Positions 7,139 to 12,559 of a stretch of 12,559 nucleotides of DNA are shown one piece after another. A program made the position numbers and the translations under genes. The stretch is taken from NCBI GenBank assembly GCA_007127425.1, contig SKZJ01000279.1, positions 1 through 12,559 on the forward strand, in the 5' to 3' direction. The notes below the pieces were generated by a model that saw only the letters and a program-made list of their open reading frames with translations, did not search any database and was not told where the DNA came from. How positions within the stretch are numbered: position 1 is the first letter of the stretch; each line of letters starts with the position of its first letter. The stretch comes from Wenzhouxiangella sp. (GTDB lineage Bacteria > Pseudomonadota > Gammaproteobacteria > Xanthomonadales > Wenzhouxiangellaceae).

Positions 7139-7758
7139 GTCAGACGTTCCTCCAGCACGGCGCGTATCTCGTCGCCGACCTGTTCGAGCCCGGCGGTGGC
7201 GTCGATCACTGCGAATCGGTCCGGGTCACGACGGGCCTGCTCCAGGTAACCCTGGCGTACACGCTCGAGGAATTCGGGACGTGTCTGCTCGAAGCGGTCG
7301 GGGCCCTCGGAGCGGGTACTGATGCGCTCCAACCCGATGTCGACCGGCACATCGAGCAGCAAGGTCAGGTCGGGAAACAGGTCACCGTGGACCAGCGCGG
7401 CGAGGCGTTCGACCGGTTCGCGACCCAGGCCGCGCCCGGCACCCTGGTACGCCATGCTCGCATCGGTGAAACGGTCGCACACCACGATCTTGCCGGCGGC
7501 CAGGGCCGGCCGGATGACGCGTTCGAGGTTCTCGTTGCGGGCGGCGAACATCAACAACAGCTCGGTCAGTGGCGCCAGTTCACCGGTGGCCGGATCGAGC
7601 AGCAACTCACGGATGCGTTCGGCCGGCGGCGTGCCGCCCGGCTCCCGGGTGAGCACGAATTCCTTTTGCCGCGACTGCAACCAGTCGCGAATGGTGCCCA
7701 GCGCGGTCGACTTACCCGCACCTTCGCCGCCTTCCAGGGAGATGAAGTAACCGCCCAT
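7135..7758 (-). CDS. tmk: Thymidylate kinase
   Basis: This 207-residue enzyme phosphorylates dTMP to dTDP with ATP, an essential step to dTTP. The P-loop GGEGAGKST is at 10-18. TREPGGT (37-43) is the substrate-side loop, and CDRFTDASMAYQGAGRG (94-110) holds the conserved Asp-Arg and nucleotide-binding residues. The LID region near 147-165 (TRSEGPDRFEQTR) carries basic residues, as in the E. coli-type enzyme whose P-loop lacks an arginine. The ATG at 7758 overlaps the mltG stop as TGATG, and the stop overlaps the holB start by four bases. The mltG-tmk-holB order is the same as in E. coli. Confidence 0.97.
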   Translation of the reverse strand: MGGYFISLEGGEGAGKSTALGTIRDWLQSRQKEFVLTREPGGTPPAERIRELLLDPATGELAPLTELLLMFAARNENLERVIRPALAAGKIVVCDRFTDASMAYQGAGRGLGREPVERLAALVHGDLFPDLTLLLDVPVDIGLERISTRSEGPDRFEQTRPEFLERVRQGYLEQARRDPDRFAVIDATAGLEQVGDEIRAVLEERLT

Positions 7759-8756
7759 CAGCGGCGCCCCCGGATGTAGCGATCAACCGCGGCATTGTGT
7801 TCAGCCAGGGTGTCCGAAAACTGGTGGGTACCGTCGCCACGCGACACGAAATACAGTGCCGTCCCCTCGGCCGGATGCGCGGTTGCCTCGAGTGCCGCCC
7901 TGCCCGGGAGGGCAATGGGTGTCGGCGGCAGTCCGTGGCGGGTATAGGTATTCCACGGATGGTCGGTTCGCAGGTGGACACGGCGAATCCGACCGTCAAA
8001 ATCATCGCCCAGACCGTAGACCACGGTCGGGTCGGTCTGCAGACGCATGCCGATCTGCAAACGGCGCACGAAAACACCGGCCACCCTTGCCCGCTCACTG
8101 GCCTGGCCGGTTTCGCGCTCAACGATCGAAGCCAGTACCAGCAGTTCGTTCGGTTCGTCCAGCGGCAGGTCGGACTGGCGGGATGCCCAGACCTCGTCCA
8201 GCGCCCGGTTCATCGCCTGATGGGCACGCGCAAGTATTTCCAGGTCGGACGTGCCGCGGACGAAGAAATAGGTCTCGGGGAGGAAGCGCCCCTCGGCATA
8301 GCAGTCGTCGCAACCCAACCGGGCCATCAATTCGTCTTCACTCTGGTCGCGCGACACCGGGCGAATCCTCGGGTCCGACGCGAGCCGCTGCCGAAGCTCG
8401 GCGAACGTCCACCCCTCGACGATAGTGAAACGGTGGCTGCGTACTTCACCCCGCTCTATCCGGTCGATCAGCTCCAGCACCGTCGTACCCGGCTCGATCA
8501 GGTATTCACCGGCCTTCAACTGCGGTGCGTACAAACGCCCCAACAGGCGCCAGCGCCAGTCGGCGCGGGTCGTGCCCAGGGTTTCGAGCTGACGCACCGT
8601 TGCGGTAAAACTGGTGCCAGGCGCCAGCCACAACACCATCGGGCCACCCCGGTGGATCGACTGCTCGCCAAATCGTTGCCACTCCTGATAGAACCACAAG
8701 CCGGCTGCAAGGCCAGCGGTCAGCAACAGCAGCAGTATCCACGCAATCACGCGCAT
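7758..8756 (-). CDS. mltG: Endolytic murein transglycosylase MltG (YceG family)
   Basis: This is a 332-residue inner-membrane protein that cleaves nascent peptidoglycan strands inside the chain and is thought to set glycan length. One N-terminal membrane segment (about residues 3-22, RVIAWILLLLLTAGLAAGLW) leaves the catalytic part in the periplasm. A LysM-like region (YLIEPGTTVLELIDRIERG) precedes the YceG core. The catalytic glutamate is most likely Glu213 in LASIVERETG. Other family signatures are GRFLPETYFF (156-165), QTDPTVVYG (240-248), HPWNTYTRHGLPPTPI (266-281) and the C-terminal FVSRGDGTHQFSDTLAEHN. The start at 8756 lies one base after the pabC stop and puts the membrane segment at the N-terminus. 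ATG at 8777 would add seven residues and overlap pabC; it cannot be excluded. Confidence 0.94.
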   Translation of the reverse strand: MRVIAWILLLLLTAGLAAGLWFYQEWQRFGEQSIHRGGPMVLWLAPGTSFTATVRQLETLGTTRADWRWRLLGRLYAPQLKAGEYLIEPGTTVLELIDRIERGEVRSHRFTIVEGWTFAELRQRLASDPRIRPVSRDQSEDELMARLGCDDCYAEGRFLPETYFFVRGTSDLEILARAHQAMNRALDEVWASRQSDLPLDEPNELLVLASIVERETGQASERARVAGVFVRRLQIGMRLQTDPTVVYGLGDDFDGRIRRVHLRTDHPWNTYTRHGLPPTPIALPGRAALEATAHPAEGTALYFVSRGDGTHQFSDTLAEHNAAVDRYIRGRR

Positions 8757-8757
8757 C

Positions 8758-9567
8758 CTAGATTTCGACTCCCGCATCCCACAAGTCTTGCCAGGCACGA
8801 CAGGTCGCGCCGATGGCAAAATGATGATCATCCACGGCCGTGACCGGCCGTATCCCGGCCACCGAGTTTATCACCATGATCTCGTCGGCCCGGTCCACTT
8901 CCCGAGCCGTGAGTTCCACCGTTTCCAGCGCCACGCCGGGCTGATCACACAGCCAGGCCAGGCCGACACCGCTGACCCCGGCGCTGTCCGTCGACGGCGT
9001 CAGTGCCCGACCGTCGACCACGATGACCAGGTTGGATGCGATGGCCTCGACCAGCCGATCGCCCGCATCGTAAAGCAACGCTTCGTCGGCTCCCAGTTCA
9101 GCGCAGTGGCGCGCGGCCAGCACCTGCTCAAGGCGATTGCCATGTTTCAGACCTGCGATCACTGATCCGCTTGCCAGTCGCACGGGGCTGGTTACCAGGC
9201 GCATTCCTTCCTGCCGGAACCGATCGGCGTCGGACGGCCAGGCCCGACGCTGCACGATGCGTCGGCAGGCGGGTTCGACTGGCGGCTCGTAGGCTCGTCC
9301 CCCACTGCCGCGGGTGAGGGTTGCGCGGACCACGCAACGCTTGCCGACGGCAACCCGCCGACATTCCTCCAGCAACAGGTCTTCGGCCGGAGCCGTCAGG
9401 CCGAGTCGTTCACAGCCGGCACGCAGACGACGCCAGTGCCATGCCCACAGGGGCGCCTGGCCGTCATGAAACGCGATGGTTTCGAACAGCAGGTCGCCGT
9501 AGAGAAATCCCCGGTCGTCGGCCGGGATCGATTCGCCGGGTTGGCCATCGACAAGCATCTCAACCAT
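8758..9567 (-). CDS. pabC: Aminodeoxychorismate lyase
   Basis: This 269-residue class IV PLP enzyme splits 4-amino-4-deoxychorismate into p-aminobenzoate and pyruvate for folate synthesis. The Schiff-base lysine is Lys141 in AGLKHGNRLEQ, and EAIASNLVIV is the conserved cofactor-phosphate region. The N-terminal DDRGFLYGDLLFETI (17-31) is typical of the class, as is the C-terminal INSVAGIRPV. The annotated ATG at 9567 overlaps the end of pabB by eight bases. A second ATG at 9558, two bases past the pabB stop, aligns better with the short N-terminus of E. coli PabC and is a real alternative. It is followed after one base by mltG, as in the E. coli pabC-mltG-tmk-holB run. Branched-chain or D-amino acid aminotransferases share the fold, but the context supports PabC. 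Confidence 0.92.
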   Translation of the reverse strand: MVEMLVDGQPGESIPADDRGFLYGDLLFETIAFHDGQAPLWAWHWRRLRAGCERLGLTAPAEDLLLEECRRVAVGKRCVVRATLTRGSGGRAYEPPVEPACRRIVQRRAWPSDADRFRQEGMRLVTSPVRLASGSVIAGLKHGNRLEQVLAARHCAELGADEALLYDAGDRLVEAIASNLVIVVDGRALTPSTDSAGVSGVGLAWLCDQPGVALETVELTAREVDRADEIMVINSVAGIRPVTAVDDHHFAIGATCRAWQDLWDAGVEI

Positions 9568-10909
9568 GCTTCAGCGCCCGCAGCAGGCCGCGTGCCTTGG
9601 CCTCCGTCTCGGCCAGTTCGGCGTCGGGCTCGGAGTCGGACACGATACCGGCACCGGTGCGGAAGGACAGCCCGTTGCCGCTGACCAGCATCGACCGGAT
9701 CAGGATATTCAGATCCAGGCTGCCGTCGCGCCCGAGATAACCCAGTGCGCCGGTATAGAAACTTCGTCCCCTGCCCTCCAGCTCGGCGATGATCTCCATG
9801 CAGCGGACCTTGGGACAGCCGGTAATCGTTCCGCCCGGAAAAACCGCGGCGATGCCATCGTCCGGATGCAGACCCTCGCGCAGTCGTCCACGCACGTTGG
9901 AGACAATGTGGTGAACATGGGCATAGCTTTCGATGACCATCAACTCGTCGACTTCAACACTGCCGGTCTCGCACACCCGCCCCAGGTCGTTGCGCTCGAG
10001 ATCGATGAGCATGATGTGCTCGGCGCGCTCCTTGGGGTGCGACACCAGTTCCTGCGACAGCGATTCGTCCAGGCCGGTGGAGCTGCCGCGCGGACGGGTG
10101 CCGGCAATCGGCCGGGTCTGGACGCAACGGCCGCGCACTTCGACCAGGCGTTCGGGCGAGGAACTGATCACGGTGCCGCCCGGCAAGCGCGCCAATGCGG
10201 CAAACGGTGCCGGGTTGGCTTCGGCCAGCGCCGCGTAAATGGCGACCGGATCAATGGTTTCCGTGCTATCGGCATGCCAGGCCCGAGACAGGTTGACCTG
10301 GAAGACATCGCCGTCGACGATCCATTGACGAATGCGCCTCACGCCATCAGTGAAGTCCTCGCCCGGATCGACGGTCATGCGCAAAGACGGTACCGGAGGC
10401 GCCGGCCTGGCGGCAGGTATGCTCTCGATCTCTTCCATGGCCCGGTCGAACACGTTCTCGCTTTCGGCGACGAGCCAGAACTCCTGCTCGCGGTGATCCT
10501 GGAGAATCGCCGCACGGCAGCGCCGGGCCAACGCCGTCGGCAAGCCGTCCTCGGCCGGCGGCAAACGAAGCGTGGGTTCAATTTCGCCGACCAGTTCATA
10601 GCCCAGGTAGACGAACCAGCCACCGACGAACGGCAGCTCGTTGTCCGGTTCACCTTGACAGGAACTTGACCAGGAGTGCAGACGACCGAGAAAGGTATCG
10701 CCATCACCGGGACCATCGGGTTGATCACGCCCCGGCCACAGGGCCAGTTGTTCTTCATCTGCACGCAGCAACATGGACCAGCGCCCCAGGCTTTCCGCCG
10801 AGGCGGAACTGGCCAGAAGGAACGGCCAGCCATCCGGCCGACCCTGATGAATTGACAGCAGGGATGGGACTGCCGTGAGCCGGCGCTTGATAAAGGGCTG
10901 TTTCACCAC
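9560..10909 (-). CDS. pabB: Aminodeoxychorismate synthase component I
   Basis: This 449-residue protein has the chorismate-binding fold shared by PabB, TrpE and isochorismate synthases. It would convert chorismate plus ammonia to 4-amino-4-deoxychorismate, with ammonia from a PabA glutaminase not encoded here. The N-terminal domain contains GGWFVYLGYELVGEIEP (96-112). The catalytic half runs from about 183 (GEDFTDGVRRIRQWIVDGDVFQVNLS) through SSPERLVEV, HPKERAEHIMLIDLERNDLG, FPGGTITGCPK (357-367) and GALGYLGRDGSLDLNILIR, ending in RTGAGIVSDS. At the covalent-catalysis position it reads PIAGT (Ala269) where E. coli PabB has PIKGT. Alanine is the TrpE state, so anthranilate synthase must be considered, but the overlap with pabC favours PabB. 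The start is GTG at 10909 or the adjacent GTG at 10906; no strong Shine-Dalgarno is seen. Confidence 0.85.
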   Translation of the reverse strand: MVKQPFIKRRLTAVPSLLSIHQGRPDGWPFLLASSASAESLGRWSMLLRADEEQLALWPGRDQPDGPGDGDTFLGRLHSWSSSCQGEPDNELPFVGGWFVYLGYELVGEIEPTLRLPPAEDGLPTALARRCRAAILQDHREQEFWLVAESENVFDRAMEEIESIPAARPAPPVPSLRMTVDPGEDFTDGVRRIRQWIVDGDVFQVNLSRAWHADSTETIDPVAIYAALAEANPAPFAALARLPGGTVISSSPERLVEVRGRCVQTRPIAGTRPRGSSTGLDESLSQELVSHPKERAEHIMLIDLERNDLGRVCETGSVEVDELMVIESYAHVHHIVSNVRGRLREGLHPDDGIAAVFPGGTITGCPKVRCMEIIAELEGRGRSFYTGALGYLGRDGSLDLNILIRSMLVSGNGLSFRTGAGIVSDSEPDAELAETEAKARGLLRALKHG

Positions 10910-10930
10910 GACCCGGATTGACCCGCGCGA

Positions 10931-10948
10931 CAGCCGGCCAACCGGCTG
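10931..10948. other. Perfect 7-bp hairpin between fabF and pabB
   Basis: CAGCCGG (10931-10937) and CCGGCTG (10942-10948) flank a four-base loop in the 55-bp fabF-pabB gap. In the minus-strand RNA the hairpin is followed by a GC-rich stretch without a U-run, so it is not a canonical terminator. It could be an attenuator or a processing/stability element that separates strong acpP-fabF expression from the folate and replication genes downstream. Confidence 0.4.
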
Positions 10949-10964
10949 CCGACGCCAAGGAGCA

Positions 10965-12212
10965 TCATTCGAAACGCTTCAGTGCCAGCGTGCCGTTGGT
11001 TCCGCCGAACCCGAAGGAATTGCTCAGGGCGACTCGGATAGGCTTCTCACGAGCCTCATGCGGCACGAGGTCGATATCCCGACAGCCTTCATCGACCTCG
11101 TCGAGGTTGATGGTCGGCGGGATGACGCCCCGTTCCAACGCCAACGCGGTAAAGATGGCCTCGATACCGCCGGCAGCACCCAGCAGGTGGCCGGTCATCG
11201 ACTTGGTCGAGCTCATCATCACCTTGCCGGCATGGTCGCCCATCGCGGAACGCACGGCGTCGCATTCGGCCAGGTCGCCGACCTGGGTCGAGGTACCGTG
11301 GGCGTTGATGTAATCGACCTCGTCAGCATTGATGCCGGCATCACGCATGGCGCTGACCATGCACCGTGCTGCCCCCTCCCCGCCTTCCGGCGGCGAGGTG
11401 ATGTGATAGGCATCGCCACTCATTCCGTAACCAGCCACCTCGGCATAGATCCGGGCGCCGCGTTGACGAGCATGCTCCAGTTCCTCGAGCACCACCACGG
11501 CGGCACCGTTGCTGAGCACGAAACCGTCCCGACCGACATCCCAGGGACGACTTGCCTTGGTCGGGTCGTCGCTACGTGTCGACAGGGCTCGTGCCGCCGT
11601 GAACCCGCCATAGGCAGTGGGCGTGGTCGCATACTCGGCACCACCGGCCACCATCACGTCAGCATCGCCGTAAGCAATCATGCGCGCGGCGTCACCGATA
11701 TTGTGCGTTGCCGTCGTACAGGCCGTGACAATGGAAATGTTCGGTCCCTTGAAGCCGTAGCGGATCGAGATGTTGCCGGAGATCATGTTGATGATCACGC
11801 CGGGCACGAAAAATGGCGAGATTCTTCGCGGGCCGCTGTCGAGATAGGTCTGGTAGGTCTGCTCGATGTTCGAGATACCGCCGATCCCTGACCCGATCGC
11901 AAGACCGTAGCGATCGGCATGGTCCGGATGCTCCTTCAGCCCGGCATCGGAGATTGCCTGAATGGCCGCCGCCATGCCGTAATGGATGAAGGGGTCGGAC
12001 TTGCGGGACTCCTTGGCGCTGAGATAGTCGCTGACCTCGAAATCCTTGATTTCACCGGCAATCTTGGCCGAGAAACGCTCCGGATCGAAAGCCTGCAGCG
12101 GCCCGATGCCGCTGCGACCATTGGTCACCGCTTCCCAGGCGGAGGGCACATCATTGCCCACCGGCGAGATGCAGCCCAGCCCGGTCATGACGATACGACG
12201 TTCACCACGCAT
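10965..12212 (-). CDS. fabF: 3-oxoacyl-[acyl-carrier-protein] synthase II
   Basis: This 415-residue condensing enzyme extends acyl-ACP with malonyl-ACP in type II fatty acid synthesis. Catalytic residues are Cys165 (IVTACTTATHN), His305 (INAHGTST), Lys337 (SSTKSMTG) and His342 (TGHLLGAAGG). The gating phenylalanine is Phe402 in NSFGFGGTNG. All lie two residues after their E. coli FabF counterparts. Two small departures from common FabF sequence are TTATHN after the nucleophile and SNGAAVVVLEE, where GxGAGxxVLE is usual; neither removes a catalytic group. I chose the ATG at 12212 because GAGGTGA sits five bases before it. A GTG at 12221 and an ATG at 12218 in the same frame lie within or against that site. 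It follows acpP after 54 bp, the usual order in gammaproteobacteria. Confidence 0.97.
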   Translation of the reverse strand: MRGERRIVMTGLGCISPVGNDVPSAWEAVTNGRSGIGPLQAFDPERFSAKIAGEIKDFEVSDYLSAKESRKSDPFIHYGMAAAIQAISDAGLKEHPDHADRYGLAIGSGIGGISNIEQTYQTYLDSGPRRISPFFVPGVIINMISGNISIRYGFKGPNISIVTACTTATHNIGDAARMIAYGDADVMVAGGAEYATTPTAYGGFTAARALSTRSDDPTKASRPWDVGRDGFVLSNGAAVVVLEELEHARQRGARIYAEVAGYGMSGDAYHITSPPEGGEGAARCMVSAMRDAGINADEVDYINAHGTSTQVGDLAECDAVRSAMGDHAGKVMMSSTKSMTGHLLGAAGGIEAIFTALALERGVIPPTINLDEVDEGCRDIDLVPHEAREKPIRVALSNSFGFGGTNGTLALKRFE

Positions 12213-12217
12213 GGGCA

Positions 12218-12224
12218 TCACCTC
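12218..12224 (-). promoter_or_regulatory. Shine-Dalgarno site deciding the fabF start
   Basis: GAGGTGA on the minus strand is followed by a five-base spacer and the ATG at 12212. The two upstream in-frame start candidates overlap the site itself, which argues against them. Confidence 0.7.
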
Positions 12225-12266
12225 GCAAGCGAAGTCGATGTGAACAGACCTGGTTCATAACGAAAG

Positions 12267-12506
12267 TTACTTGTCGACGTTGGCCTTGATGTAGTCGATC
12301 GCCTGCTGAACGCTGGTGATCTTCTCGGCCTCTTCGTCGGGAATCTCGCACTCGAACTCTTCCTCGAGAGCCATGACCAGCTCGACCGTATCCAGGGAAT
12401 CGGCGCCGAGGTCGTCGACAAAGGAGGCGCTGGCGGTCACTTCTTCTTCCTTGACGCCCAGCTGCTCGATCACGATTTTCTTGACTCGTTCTTCAATGCT
12501 GCTCAT
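12267..12506 (-). CDS. acpP: Acyl carrier protein
   Basis: This 79-residue acidic protein carries growing acyl chains on a 4'-phosphopantetheine arm. The arm attaches at Ser37 in the [12 protein letters not shown] motif, which is intact. The four-helix pattern is clear, with the acidic recognition helix [21 protein letters not shown] after the serine. Length and sequence match bacterial AcpP (78 residues in E. coli). The ATG at 12506 has GAGGAAA six bases upstream (12519-12513). The frame extends to 12551, but that part overlaps the promoter-like region and is not ACP sequence. It is the first gene of the minus-strand array, upstream of fabF. fabG is the usual upstream neighbour and is probably just beyond the edge. 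Confidence 0.98.
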   Translation of the reverse strand: MSSIEERVKKIVIEQLGVKEEEVTASASFVDDLGADSLDTVELVMALEEEFECEIPDEEAEKITSVQQAIDYIKANVDK

Positions 12507-12512
12507 TGGTGG

Positions 12513-12519
12513 TTTCCTC
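12513..12519 (-). promoter_or_regulatory. Strong Shine-Dalgarno site of acpP
   Basis: GAGGAAA with a six-base spacer before the ATG at 12506 suits the very high expression expected of acyl carrier protein. Confidence 0.75.
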
Positions 12520-12533
12520 AGTTGAACAAGGGT

Positions 12534-12548
12534 TGCCCGAAGCGGGCA
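12534..12548. other. Short perfect hairpin in the acpP leader or upstream terminator region
   Basis: TGCCCG (12534-12539) and CGGGCA (12543-12548) can pair around a three-base loop. It lies between the -10-like element and the acpP ribosome binding site. No U-run follows, so its role (5' stem, or end of an upstream transcript) is open. Confidence 0.35.
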
Positions 12549-12549
12549 C

Positions 12550-12555
12550 ATTGTA
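12550..12555 (-). promoter_or_regulatory. -10-like element upstream of acpP
   Basis: TACAAT on the minus strand (12555-12550) matches five of six bases of TATAAT and lies 43 bases before the acpP ATG. Any -35 element would be beyond the window edge, so the promoter cannot be confirmed here. Confidence 0.35.
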
Positions 12556-12559
12556 GTGA

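Noticed and set aside
5874..7322. 482-codon plus-strand frame opposite pilZ and holB
   Set aside because: Serine/arginine-rich low-complexity translation across two well-supported genes; no start signal or motif.
9566..10669. 367-codon plus-strand frame opposite pabB
   Set aside because: Antisense shadow of a gene with clear chorismate-binding motifs.
10875..11891. 338-codon plus-strand frame opposite fabF
   Set aside because: FabF catalytic residues are all intact on the minus strand; the plus frame has no recognisable feature.
1..12559. Mobile element, CRISPR, toxin-antitoxin or defence system
   Set aside because: No direct-repeat array, transposase, integrase, nuclease pair or foreign composition was seen; nearly every base is assigned to conserved core genes.

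Overview
The window looks like core chromosome of a high-GC gammaproteobacterium. The E. coli-length FadD, the acpP-fabF-pabC-mltG-tmk-holB-pilZ order and the PilZ gene all fit. A pabB between fabF and pabC, and a GCS2-CBS fusion protein, suggest the Xanthomonadales/Chromatiales side (Wenzhouxiangella-like). The lineage is an inference from gene order and protein style, not from a search. Coding density is very high, and no gap between genes exceeds about 160 bases. I see no tRNA, rRNA, insertion sequence, prophage, CRISPR array or defence system.

Left part (1-5782). A minus-strand gene (1671 down past base 1) encodes a glutamate-cysteine-ligase-like (GCS2) enzyme fused to a CBS domain. It runs off the left edge. 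A 157-bp divergent control region separates it from fadD (long-chain acyl-CoA synthetase, plus strand). fadD converges with dinB (DNA polymerase IV, minus strand), with one base between their stop codons. dinB is divergent from a class V PLP-dependent enzyme (plus strand), which converges on the next block.

Right part (5829-12559). A minus-strand array of eight genes, read right to left: acpP, fabF, pabB, pabC, mltG, tmk, holB, pilZ. It starts with acyl carrier protein and beta-ketoacyl-ACP synthase II (fatty acid elongation). Next come the two chorismate-to-p-aminobenzoate enzymes for folate, a septal-type lytic transglycosylase, thymidylate kinase, the clamp-loader delta' subunit and a type IV pilus assembly PilZ protein. 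From pabB to pilZ the genes overlap or lie one base apart (8-nt overlap, 1-nt gap, TGATG, ATGA, TGATG), so they are very likely one translationally coupled transcript. acpP and fabF have strong Shine-Dalgarno sites and short gaps. A candidate promoter for the block sits at the right edge.

I did not find a novel multi-gene system. The items most worth a second look are the GCS2-CBS protein and its shared control region with fadD, the TrpE-like alanine in PabB's catalytic motif, a DinB without a visible C-terminal clamp-binding peptide, and hairpins at the fadD/dinB and fabF/pabB junctions.
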